Positions 11,274 through 21,884 of a stretch of 64,000 nt of DNA are shown here, one piece after another (the stretch's first letter is position 1; every line of letters starts with the position of its first letter). The DNA is from Knufia peltigerae (taxonomy: Eukaryota; Ascomycota; Eurotiomycetes; Chaetothyriales; Trichomeriaceae). The stretch spans positions 248,001-312,000 of the forward strand of contig JAPDRN010000003.1 in NCBI GenBank assembly GCA_030247855.1, in the 5' to 3' direction. The notes under the pieces are model-generated. The model ran no database searches. It was not told the DNA's origin and was given only the letters and a program-made list of their open reading frames with translations. Both the position numbers and the translations under genes were made by a program.

Positions 11274-11345
11274 GGTTTTGCCCGTCCATAAAATGGTGAC
11301 GACATCATGATCTATCACGGCTCTCCATATTGACGATTTATCACA

Positions 11346-12847
11346 ATGCGAGAACGTGTACAGGATTTGCTTCGACGACACGGCACTACTGCCCGGAATG
11401 GCTTCCTTCCAGATACTGAACCTCTACATTGCCTTCCACACCCATATTACGCTCCTTGGGAGGCGCTCATTGGCAACCTACCCCACCTAATATCTTCCCG
11501 ACTGATTCGATCGGAAATTGACGGCCTCCCGTTGCTTGACACGGTTTTTCTCGAATCCGAAGCCGAATGGCAACGATCATATTCAATTCTTGGTTTCCTG
11601 ACGCACGCGTACATATGGGGAGGGGAGTATCCGTCCGAAGTAAGGCCTCCAAGCTCATGCTCTCTCCCCTAGTTTGGCTAACAAGGTCTTTTTGGTAGAG
11701 GCTTCCACCTCAGATTACATGTCCTCTGCTCAAGGTCTCGGATTACTTTGGACTGCCACCGGTGGCGACCTATGCGGCTCTCAACTTGTGGAACTTTGCG
11801 ACCAAGAAGCCTGGCGCCGATTCTTCGAACCCAGACAATTTGCGCTCCCTGCACACGTGTACCGGCAGCAGGGATGAAGAGTGGTTCTACCTGGTGTCCG
11901 TGGCGATCGAGGCCAAGGGCTCCCTGTTCATCAAGGAAATCCTCAATTGCATCTACGCCACAGAGTACCACGACACAAATACCGTCATCGCCAGCCTGCG
12001 CTCAATCTCAGCCGGGGTCAACGATGTTGGAAAACTGCTGGACCGAATGCACGAGCACTGCGACCCACAGCGGTTCTACCATGAGATCCGACCTCTCCTT
12101 GCGGGGAGCAAAGGGATGGCGGCAGCCGGGTTGCCGAACGGCGTCTTCTACGACGAAGGCGACGGTCGAGGTCATTGGCGCCAATACAGTGGCGGGAGCA
12201 ACGCCCAGAGCTCGCTGATCCAACTTTTGGATATTTTTCTCCGTGTCGATCATCACGCTACAGGTGAACATTCCTCGTCATCTTCTGTCAGTGAAGGCTG
12301 TTCATCAAAGTCACGCCAAACGAATGCATTCATGCTGGTGAGTTTCTGTTTTATTTCTCCATCCCGTCCCTCTCCCGGTCTACTCAACGCCGAGAGTGCA
12401 AACGGTACTGGTCTATTACTGACACATTTGCTATTCTAGGAAATGAGAAAATACATGCCCCGAGCACACCGAGACTTTTTGTCGGAAGTCGAGCATATGA
12501 GCAACATCAGGGATTATGTGCGTCGGTCTACGACACCAGTCGAGGTCCGCGAGGCGTACAACGAAGCCGTCGCCGCTGTTGTCGCGGTGCGAGACGTCCA
12601 CATCAGGATCGTCAGTCGATATATCATTATGCCATCGAGATCTCCGCCGGCTCCTTATATAAAAAAACAAAAAGGAGCAGTGAATCTGGCTTCGGCTTCC
12701 TCAAAGTGCTGCCAAAGCGGCGGGAGTGGTGGTAGTGGTGGTGGAAGAGACGACATTCAATTGTATGGGACCGGAGGTACTGAACTCATCCCTTTCTTGA
12801 AGAGGACAAGAGATGAGACGCGAGACACTGTCGTGGAGGTGCCTTGA
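11346..12847 (+). CDS. Indoleamine 2,3-dioxygenase
   Basis: Exons 11346-11639, 11699-12337 and 12440-12847 join to 446 residues. The enzyme is a cytosolic haem dioxygenase that opens the tryptophan ring to N-formylkynurenine, the first step of the kynurenine route to NAD or anthranilate. Family blocks are clear: DYFGLPPVATYAALNLWNF, the GGSNAQSSLIQ segment, and the EMRKYMPRAHRDFL helix. The proximal haem His is in VHIRIVSRYI near the C-terminus. Residues after about 385 include a low-complexity Gly-Ser run not needed for the fold. Introns have GTAAGG and GTGAGT donors. A TATA box and a CGG-N3-CCG element precede it. It sits between two Zn2Cys6 regulators. Confidence 0.9.
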
Positions 12848-13272
12848 TGCAAGGATACCCGTATACTAATTCAAAACATTAAAATCAATTTTTGACGGGA
12901 AGAAAGCTCATCTAGAGAAACCCAACATCATGTTGCATTAACAGAGTAGGATCGTGTTCGAAGAAGACGTCCCGTTTCTCGACGGTTCCAACAAGAAAGA
13001 AAAAAGAGCCCTCCTGCGGTGGGTGGTGGGTTTAGCACGGAGGCGGAGGTCGGAGGTCGGAGGCGGATGATGGTGGGGTCTGTTATTGACGTCCAGGTTC
13101 CGGACCTTACCATAAAGCGTTACCAGAGAAAGGCATCTCGAACCATCATTGGGAAACGTTGAATGCTATTTTGTTAAATGGTCGCGCGACAAGGGCACTT
13201 TTTTGTCGACATTTTATTCTTTTGTTGTTTATTGTACTCGTACAGTCGGTCATCAATCAGTCTTCTTCATCA
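12848..13272. other. Convergent intergenic gap with CGG repeats
   Basis: The 3' ends of the dioxygenase (plus) and regulator 2 (minus) face each other here. The gap holds a short CGGAGG tandem array and no gene. Confidence 0.5.
13038..13066. repeat. CGGAGG(T) tandem minisatellite
   Basis: Four units of CGGAGG or CGGAGGT plus a fifth CGG (units starting at 13038, 13044, 13051, 13058 and 13064). The CGG triplets repeat every 6-7 bp. It lies between two convergent genes, so a simple slippage repeat is the default reading. Confidence 0.7.
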
Positions 13273-15602
13273 TCAGTCATACACAGCCCCCCACAGTCCA
13301 AGTTCGTTCGCGCTGGCCTGCCGGGCAAAACACACCGGCAGGGCCCCCTCGGCGTCGAGAAAACTCGCCACGTCCTGGGGCCACACGTTCGCGCCGTACC
13401 GGTCATCCGGAGCCTTGATGTCGGCCGTGGTGAAGGCGTCGAACAAGGCCGCCATGGACTTGGAACTCTGCCTGGCGCGGTCGTAGCCTTCGGGGAAATG
13501 GAGTTCGCCGGCATGGTTGTAACTCATGGCCGCGATCTCGGCGCGGAACTTCATCTCGACGCACCCGTTCCAGAGGCACCGGAGGCGGTCGTCCTCCAAT
13601 TTCCCCGCGATGGTGGCGAGGTACACCAGGGCGTCCTCGATCAACGCGCCGTCCGACTCCATCTGACTCCGGATGGGGAGTTCGTAAATGGCCAGTTTGT
13701 TGGTGAGCAGGATGATCATGGACGTCAAGTAGACGCAAGATATTTGTCTGGTTCAACGGTGGAAAAAAATGGTCAGCTTCTTGGGTGAGAATAAGAGGAT
13801 CCTTTATGGAGAATGCCATCATCATAAAGCCACCTCCCAGGAATCCTCAAGAGTCTTCGGGGTGGGGGGAGAGGGGGGAGGGGCGGGGGAGGAAATCCAG
13901 AACCCCGATCGGAAACATGCAGACCTACCCAAGAAGCGCCAGATCTCTCCTGTCCACCACCTTGAACAACCTCATGCACTCCCGTGCCGTCTCGATATCC
14001 TCCAACCAAGTCGACGGTAGAAGATCCCCTTGCGCGGGGCTCTCGATGATCCGGGACTGTCGACCCGAGTATTTTTCGCTGTAGGTCGTGATGCGTCTGA
14101 TCCACTCCGGATTGTGTGCATAGATGCCGTGCGCAACGTAAAACAGATGGTAGTAGATGAAGTACAGATGGACCAAGAATCGGACATTGCTCCCAAACCC
14201 CGCCTCTGACAGCATCTCCGGTCGGAACTGGACAGGGATCGAGTCCTTCCACGCGTGGACCGTCAGGTCCAAGTCGGCCAGCGCGGCTTTGCGTTCTTTC
14301 CGTGAGAACCTTTCGGCCCGGACGGAGTACAGGCTGTGGTACGCCTGGGCTTGGATGCGGGAAAGGTCGACACGACACAGAAGCAGATTGAGCCAAGTGA
14401 CCCCGTCGGGTGCCAACACGATGCTGATCCGGTCGTTGGTGTCGTTGAACGCCGGAAGGGCCACGTCCATGTCGTCGTCTTGTTGGAGGTACGGGTCTCT
14501 GAGGCGAAGGTTGATTTCACGCTCGAGAAAGTACATGATCCAGAAGACGCGGTCCCGCTCCAGGGCCATGCTCTCGTCGAATCCCTCATTTCCCGATCGG
14601 GTGTGGAGTCTGAGCCGGTGGCTCAGCTTGAACGCGACGGCGATCAAGGTCGAGGCCGGCCGGGGGTTCGGCCCGGCGTTGAAAAGCATGACCAGGCCGA
14701 GGATGGCTTGGGCGCCGATGAGATCCTGGTCGCGCGTCACCAAGTTGGACAAGACGGACAGCGTGTTGTGGACGCTTCTGTGCATCAATTCGAACTCCCC
14801 CTCGGACTTTTTGGTGGGGTCGTGCCATATCAACAAAGCCAGGACCACGTTGATAGCAGCGTACGTCGCAGGGGTCCGCTCAGACGGTGTATCATACCAT
14901 CTCAAGAGCCTTCGCATGAACCTGCCCTCGTGAAAGAGTGGGATCATGTTGTTGATTCGAGCAAAATATTCCTCAATCAGTGGACGGACGACTTGAAGAC
15001 TCGGCAACGATCGTTCGAACGAAGTTGTGGTCAGGGATTCTTGGTCGCGAAAGGATCGCCGGCAGATATCGGTATTTGAGTCGTGCGTCCTTGAAGCCGA
15101 GGACGCGATACCTTGATCACTTGCTCTCCTCGCAACCGTAAGGTCATCTGTCGCTGTATCCGAAGGCCCTCGACGACCATCAGCCTTGACTCTTGTTTCA
15201 AGTTGAACAAGACGGTCTTCAAGACGCTGAAAGTCTTCTGTTGATCTTGAAGAACGTTAGTATTCGATTGGGAATTCGATACCCGTATGAGTACTATTAA
15301 TAGCACATGGAGTTGGGCATGGCCATAGTCTTGTGGGAAGGCAATCCTCACCTCTCTGAGACTATTTGCCGCTTTCTGGGTCGTTGTAGGTGTGGAGTGT
15401 AGGTGCATTTGGCCTTGTACAAGACGCAGTGAGAGCATTCCGGCTCTCCTGCGTCGCATTTGATTTTTCTCAGGTAACATACATCACAAGCCTTTGATAA
15501 AGGCGAATTATGGTCAGTACGTGCAGAGGCATCTACTTATTAGACTGAACAGCCTACCTTTCTTCTACCGATCGCTCGACGGCGACCATTCGGAACCTCC
15601 AT
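13273..15602 (-). CDS. Zn(II)2Cys6 fungal transcription factor 2
   Basis: Exons on the minus strand are 15602-15558, 15491-15352, 15245-13929 and 13747-13273, giving 658 residues. A basic N-terminal exon is followed by the zinc cluster C-x2-C-x6-C-x6-C-x2-C-x6-C in exon 2. Exon 3 opens with a coiled-coil dimerisation segment (LEDRLVQLETRV). The main body is the fungal-specific transcription factor middle homology region, with ERDRVFWIMYFLEREINLRL near its centre. Intron 2 has an ATACTAACG branch site only about 15 bp from the acceptor. Intron 3 is 181 bp, longer than its neighbours, and carries a very G-rich tract. The SDR gene lies 277 bp upstream on the same strand. Confidence 0.85.
13861..13892 (+). 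other. G-quadruplex-type tract inside intron
   Basis: Four runs of 4-6 G (13864-13869, 13873-13878, 13880-13883, 13885-13889) are separated by 1-3 nt. They lie in intron 3 of regulator 2, whose template strand is the G-rich strand. Confidence 0.6.
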
Positions 15603-15879
15603 GACAGAATGTGAGTAAAAGTTGTGGGTGTGAAATTAAGCGGTCGCAGTGTAATCAGCGGGAACCATCAACGGATCATCTATCAGCTGCACATTCAACG
15701 GATCCGACCAAGTATGCGTATGGGATTGCAACTTCCAAGTGGGAGGCGGCCATTACTTGGTGCAGCCTTGTGAGCCAAGAAGTCGCTCGGTCCGCGGACT
15801 TCAAGTGCTGACAAATGCCATAAGAAGCTCGGACAAGGCTGCCAACAAACACAACATCGCTCACTCCGCTTCAACGTTC

Positions 15880-16827
15880 CTACATCGCGATACCCTCCAA
15901 CTTCCATTCCAGCAGTTTGGTGGTTTTGATCTCTTCCGCCTTCTCCAACATTTCAGGTACATCCCAGTTTGACCACACAAATTTGCTCTTTAGGAACTTG
16001 GCTTCGGGGGATGCCAGCCAAACGGCGAATTGTCCGGGCAGTTCAGCTAAAATGCAAAAAGCCATCATTAATTTTTCATGGTCCCTCGATGCATGTGTCG
16101 CAGTGACAAGGGGGAGCAGAATCTTACCAACGTCAGTGGCCTCGTCCGGGTGTCCATTGAGATCCGTAGGAACAAATCCCGGCTGCAAATTCACCACATG
16201 TATCTGTGGATTTTCCCAGGCGAAATAATCGACCAACTTCAGGTTGGCCGCTTTGGAAATTCCGTAGCCTCCTGCTCCCGTGACGGGTCTAAAGTGCGCA
16301 ATCGCCGTCGAAGTGTTGATCACAACCGGCTCGGGTCCGGCGAGTGGGACAAAGGCTTGAAGAATGTTGAGAGTGGTCAGGACGTTCAGTTCGAAGCCTC
16401 GCATGAGGAAGGCCGGATCGTAGTCCAGCAACTTGCCGGGCGTGGGGAGGAAGCCGGCGTTTGAGACGAGAATGTCGATCTTGCCGACCTGATCGGTGAT
16501 GGACTTCAACGCGGCATCGACCTGGCTTCTGTCCGAGAGGTCGGCTTTCTCGTACAGGACTTTGGTTTCTTTGGTCGTCGCTTCTTTGGAGATGGCCTCG
16601 GCGCCTTCCTTCAGTTTGTCGACTCGTCTGCCGAGGATGGACACTGATTTCGCCCCTGCTTGGGCAAAGGCTACAGCAATGGCTCGCCCGATCCCCGTCC
16701 CACCACCGGTAACGATGACATTTTTCCCTTTGGCCGAGAGCTCTGGTCTGGTGGGAGAGATGGAAGGATATGGTTCAGTGTGCCACGTTTTTGTCAGCGA
16801 GTCCAGTTTAGGGAGATCCATTGCCAT
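15880..16827 (-). CDS. Short-chain dehydrogenase/reductase
   Basis: A classical SDR. The NAD(P)-binding TGGGTGIG motif is near residue 41, the NAG motif is in VSNAG, the catalytic Ser is in INTST, and YGISK supplies Tyr and Lys. The frame is open for 315 codons. However, 16047-16127 (81 bp) has a GTAAGA donor and a TTTTAG acceptor and contains no stop. Removing it joins DV to AELPGQFAVWLAS, the usual SDR continuation, and gives 288 residues (exons 16827-16128 and 16046-15880). The substrate is unknown. It sits upstream of regulator 2 on the same strand, which may reflect shared control. Confidence 0.85.
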   Translation of the reverse strand: MAMDLPKLDSLTKTWHTEPYPSISPTRPELSAKGKNVIVTGGGTGIGRAIAVAFAQAGAKSVSILGRRVDKLKEGAEAISKEATTKETKVLYEKADLSDRSQVDAALKSITDQVGKIDILVSNAGFLPTPGKLLDYDPAFLMRGFELNVLTTLNILQAFVPLAGPEPVVINTSTAIAHFRPVTGAGGYGISKAANLKLVDYFAWENPQIHVVNLQPGFVPTDLNGHPDEATDVGKILLPLVTATHASRDHEKLMMAFCILAELPGQFAVWLASPEAKFLKSKFVWSNWDVPEMLEKAEEIKTTKLLEWKLEGIAM

Positions 16828-17243
16828 CTGTTGTCAGGGGACACCGAGAGAACTGGGTATGATAGTACGAGCACGGAAAGACCGCTGGGTTTGGGAGATT
16901 TCAAGTTGAAAGAAATCACATTTTTGAGTGAGCGGTTGGCGTCCATTATATATTCTTCCTTTAATTATGATCCCGGAATAGAATGAATGCCGCGGAGTTG
17001 ACATCGCCCTCAGCCACGTATTCTTCCAATAATCACGCAGTCGCAGTTGTTGGGCGTGCTGAAAAATCACCATGACGCCGCGGACTTCAGGGGCCGTGCG
17101 GACTATGACGACCGACCAGGCACGAAAAGGTACAAATAATTGTCCACCAACGTCGGTGCTGATAGGATTCGTCAAGAAGGGCGTGAGAGGGTGTATTTGG
17201 CTCAGAATTGCCAGTGCGATGTCTTTGCTATTTCAATCAACCA
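16828..17243. other. Intergenic, SDR promoter
   Basis: Contains the SDR upstream region and the 3' end of the CorA-like gene. No other gene was seen. Confidence 0.4.
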
Positions 17244-18801
17244 TCACCGATGCTTGCTGTGCAGTGTCAGTGGCAAACGCATGCCTCCTATGTGTTGCCC
17301 ATAGGTCCAACATACTACGGCCAACACAGTCAACGGCACGGCGATCGACCAGTATATCCAGAGTTTGTCAGACACCAACCATTCTTGTTCGCCCGAGTCT
17401 TCGTCGAATTGCAATGAGAAGAAACTCATGCTGAAGATCGTCTAGCACCCCCGGTCACGATTAGCCCCCGCATACTGTGTTACCGATGTGAATCACATGC
17501 CGAAACAAACATTGCCGGGAGAAACGTAAGTGTGATCCAAGAGATGGTCTTCATTGAATTGCTATCGCCTTTCACAGCAATATTGAACCCCTGGCGGCTG
17601 TCAGCGACGTAGGGTGTGCGGGTAGGAGACCGACCAAATTTATCTCATTCATAAGTCGCACCTTCAGCGTATCCGATCGACGCTGGAGATTTTGTAGCGA
17701 CCTCAAAAAGAAGGCCATTTCAATGTCATTTTCATGCCATCCACGTTCGACTGCTTGGCCGTTGGTGTTGGGGTATGAGTTTCCTCCTCTTCTTGGATCG
17801 AGGAGTTCTGAAACAGAATCACAAGCAACGCTGAGGGCCACGCCACTATGGATAATGTGTCTCGCAAGATCGTGGAGTCTGGGGAAATCTCGATACGGTC
17901 CAGTAGCATCTCGACCCTGGGAGTGCACTCAACAATGCAAAAGGGTAGTATTAGACAGCACAGTAGGGGAAAATTCACCTTTTCGAGATTCCGAACATGG
18001 CCTCGGGTGGCCCAAACAGCACTATCGTACAATTTGACCACCTTTGCCAATATCATGTTTTGGAGCAGAGATGTTGCGTCCTTGGAAACGTCGCAGGTTT
18101 CTGAATTCAACATTTCCACCAGCTTCTCACGAAATATTTTGGGGGCGTTTATGCAGAACGCAACTGCACTGCCATTTGACTGTGCATAAACATAGAAGAT
18201 CATCTCATACCATTGATACTCATTCCACTCGCCTAGACTTCTGGGTGTGGTGGCAAGGACTGACTTCACTTGTAGGATGATGAACTTGAACCACGATGCT
18301 GTTGAAAATAGTGAGACAACATTCGTTGGTGCTCAATGATCTCGGGCTTTCTCTCACTGTTTATTACCGTACTTCCATCACTATGCATGAATCGTGCACT
18401 TCACGCATAACCGTTGGAGAGATACCAGGAACTGTGCCACTGTACCGAAGGACAGGCCCATTGTGTTAGCGAAAAGGTCCTTCACAGCATCGAAGTCTGC
18501 ATTGTTATCCATGTCGCCAAATCTTGGACGATGTCAGCATGCCAGCCCGTCAACAAGAACGAGCGGTACTCCGTATATGCAGTACACTATCTGGATTCCT
18601 GGTCTTGGATCGGTCACACATCTTGTCAATTATGGCTGGGACACAAATGACAATTCCTGACCTGTAGAAACTTCTCCACGGCAACTCTATCGTGCTCGAC
18701 GAAGGAATGAGTGGCAGCTAGATACTGTTAGCTCGGAGGACTCGAGGCTGGCAACTTCGTGAACCTTTGTGATAGACATCAAACTCGACCAGGTCCTTCA
18801 T
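17244..18801 (-). CDS. CorA-like membrane protein, 5' end unresolved
   Basis: C-terminal exons can be placed: 18298-17979, 17916-17635, 17590-17501 and 17441-17244, all joining in frame. They encode a helical cytoplasmic part (YDSAVWATRGHVRNLEK, then RDFPRLHDLARHIIHS, then LQRRSDTLKVRLMNEINL) and two membrane segments. The first is around SMKTISWITLTFLPAMFVS and the second around KLWIYWSIAVPLTVLAVVCW. This is the layout of the fungal CorA/ZntB-like family of divalent cation channels; the bacterial GMN signature is absent. The intron 17442-17500 appears to use a GC donor. Upstream coding pieces at 18662-18717 and about 18380-18512 look related, but I could not join them. A partly decayed 5' half is possible. 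Confidence 0.6.
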
Positions 18802-19465
18802 ATTTGATTCTTGAATTGTCTGAAAGCACGAATGCTAGTAATGACATTATCTGAGAGAACTGGGATCGCGAGAATAAAATCATTGCAAGCCATGAGGCTC
18901 GGGTTTTGTCCTCTTTCAATGTCGCCAGTTTCGTTTGATATAGATTCGAGACTAGTTCACGAACCTAGTGGCTGAGTGGCTGATTGCAAGGCACGCGGTG
19001 GCGCTGCATTGGTTGCTGTAGAACGTCCATACTTACTCTCCAATTACACCTCAAGACAGGGGCTCATGAACCTGCAGCCGGGCTTGGGCAACAACGGGTG
19101 TAGCAATGGAGGCATTGTATACTTGAAACCCATTACAAATGGCTGTTTACAGTACATTGTTCCTGGTCGGAGATGAGATCATCAACGCCGAGCATTAGAG
19201 GCAACGACCTCAACTCTCCAGTCTCTCCTGCGCTGCATCCACCGTCATCAACCACCGACAGTCTCTCATCCATGATAGCATAGCAATGTGCCTTTCCTTC
19301 CTCGAATTCCGAACACTCATTGCACACTTTGAATCGATCAAAACCAATATGAGCAGAGGAACAAGACTAAACGGCCGCGCACCTCGGAAAATCCCATCGC
19401 CAGTCCGGCATTGACAAAGTGCTACAAGAGAGTGAAAGAGCAGGCACATACATGCCAGAGTGGCA
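18802..19465. other. Intergenic, no gene seen
   Basis: About 660 bp with only short ORFs, between the CorA-like gene and the end of the alpha/beta hydrolase. It may hold an unplaced 5' exon of the former. Confidence 0.35.
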
Positions 19466-20485
19466 TCACAAAGACAGCCATTTCTTCAAGAACGCAACCT
19501 CCTTCGGGTGCAAAACCTCCCTGGCCTTGTCCACCAATTCGTAGTGATTGCAATCGACTATGGCGTACTCCTTTGGCTCGGTCAACTTCCCATACTGTTT
19601 CATCACCTGGTCAGGTGGGCTGTTCGTGTCTCTGATTGCCACACCGAAGAAGACGGGTGTCGGAGTGATATTGGCCAGGTGCGCCATCGGAGTCGCGTAC
19701 GTCGAGAGATCATCCAGACTGTTGAAATTTGCGCGGTCAGCAAAAGCTCACAAAAGCCATTCCCGTCCCAGGGTCTTTACGACAACCCATGAAAGGCAGA
19801 TCAAGACTCACCTTCTCAATGTAAGCTCGTTCCTCCACCCTTTCTCGTGATTCTTTCCGATCCACTCTGCAAAGAATCTGGTGCTCTCCGGACTCGGTAA
19901 GAGGCACTGCCCACCTCCTTCCGGACTGATAACGGGCACCTTGATCGGGTCCGCGCCTTTGGCCCTTTCTATCCTGTCCTTCCCGAAGAGGCCCTGCATC
20001 GCGTTGACGGCATGAGGAGGTGCAAGTCTCTTGACGATCTCGTTGCCGCTCATGCCGGGGCCCACGGCGACCACGGCCTTGACGCGACGATCGACCCCGG
20101 CGACGTAGACGGCGTGCATCGCACCGAGCGAGTACCCCCAGACGGCGATCTTCGTCTCGTCCACATCCTCCCGCATCTGCACGTGGGTGACGGCGTCTCG
20201 GATGTCGTTGGCCTGGAGCCACGTATTGACCTCTTGCCGCGGCATGTACGGCGCCGCGTCGCTCTCCCCGAATCCGCGGTAGTCGTACACCAGACACGAA
20301 ACGTTCATGTCGGCGACGTACCTTGCCGCGACGTCCCCGAGACCCATTTCTTTGACGCAGCTGACGCCGTGGCTCATGATCACGCAGGGCAGTTTCGCAC
20401 CCGCCGCCACGTTGGACGGGGTGAAGAACCAACCTCGCAGCGTGACATTGTCGGACGTCTTGAACTCGATGTCGGTACGAGTCAT
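19466..20485 (-). CDS. Alpha/beta hydrolase
   Basis: Exons 20485-19812 and 19718-19466 join to 308 residues. An upstream ORF extension to 20608 exists, but MTRTDIEF is the natural start. The fold is shown by CVIMSHG (oxyanion region), the nucleophile elbow GYSLGA near residue 124, and a late His in CNHYEL followed by a terminal helix. The pattern fits the serine hydrolase_4/DltE-like or dienelactone-hydrolase-like group acting on esters or peptides. I cannot name the substrate. A role as kynurenine formamidase with the nearby dioxygenase is conceivable, but no sequence feature singles it out. Confidence 0.8.
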
Positions 20486-21884
20486 TTTGTTAGAAACCAA
20501 AGTTTGATGTTTGGTGTGATGCGTGTGAAAGAGCAAGTTTGAGGTCAAGCTCGGAGGTTTTGCACAAGAATCAGTGAGTTGAGAGACCAATTGCAGCTGC
20601 AGCAGCAAGTGTCAATGGCAATGAGCAATGAGCAAATGAAGGCGATGAGTCTTTCACAGGCTATTCTATGCAAGGGGTTATTTAACAATCCACATACAAG
20701 GCATACACCTCTGTAAGTTAGGTAAGTATGTATCAAATGGTGGTCAGAAGAGTCCCCTTCTTTTTAAATATCTACTACGTACCTACCTACCTTACCGTCC
20801 ATTCCGTACTCTGTACGTATTGTGTGGACGACAGAAAAACGAAACCCCCGGTTTATGTTGACGACAATAGGACCCAACCAACCTGGGTAGGGTAGATCTT
20901 ACATTCACACTTGGCCCAAAATGGCACTTACTTTTCTTACTTGCCCAAGGTACGGAGAGTAACGACTGTGCCCTAAAGTGATGATTCTCAAATTCTTGTC
21001 GTAGTTTTAACAAAAACTTATGTGAGAGAGAGAGAGAGAGAGAATTAGAAATAGACACTATTGTCATGTGAATGGCGTCAATGGCGCCGCAACTTTTTCT
21101 GATTACAGAAATAACATCTCATTGAGGTTTAGCTTGATCACTTTCGTAGAACTCTCGAACAAGATGATGTGGAGCTTGAAGAAGCAGGACCAGCAAAAGG
21201 CAACCCCCGGTCTCCCCCAAAGTGCTTTGCTCATGCTGATGACTACACTAGACTGCGAATCATGATGCTCGAAATGCATCTGATCTCACATCAGTTGAGA
21301 CAACGCGGGTGTTTCCTTAATCCTTGGGCAGCCTTGGTCGAAGCGCCACAACCGGAGTTTGGTGAGTCAGGTGAGTTGAATAAGAGACCAAATGTCGAGG
21401 ACTGGGCAAATATGCCATTGCACAGGTACGGAGTATATAAGTCATGCTCCGTATCCGTGGGCTAACCTCATGTCTACCGAGACAAGAGAAGATGGACATG
21501 AGCTTGACGAGGTTGCGCTAGCAAGTTGGCTTTCAGACGAAGTAGGAATATAGAAACTCGATGTACGGAGTAAGTTAGAATGAAACATATTCGTTTGTCT
21601 GTTATTGCCTATCCACACGCAAGCCTTTTTGAGCGACCCTTCGCCCTCAATGACAATCTGCCCAGTAGATGTTCCCAAACACGAACCTCGAATCCTCGAA
21701 CACACGCAAGGCGCGCAGGCGCTTCTGTGTTTGCAGGCTCCGAGTCACCATCCACTCCATTCTTGTGGTCCCGCCATGAGAGGTTTTCGCTCAAAATATA
21801 CCCCGCAAGATAAGGACGGAAGGACATTACCCATTGCGTATTAAGCTAGTCTAAGTAAGAACACGAGACGCCAAAACCAATACT
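20486..21884. other. 1.4-kb gene-poor region
   Basis: Contains the hydrolase promoter, a GA microsatellite, two exact TACGGAGTA motifs (21427-21435 and 21564-21572) and ACCTACCTAC-like runs near 20780. The best ORF (21169-21465) has no recognisable domain, and I do not call it a gene. Confidence 0.5.
21024..21042. repeat. (GA)n microsatellite
   Basis: About nine and a half uninterrupted GA units, non-coding. Confidence 0.85.

Noticed and set aside
13159..13788. 209-codon plus-strand ORF
   Set aside because: Antisense to the last exon of regulator 2, which has family support.
14336..15079. 247-codon plus-strand ORF
   Set aside because: Antisense to the fungal-specific domain of regulator 2.
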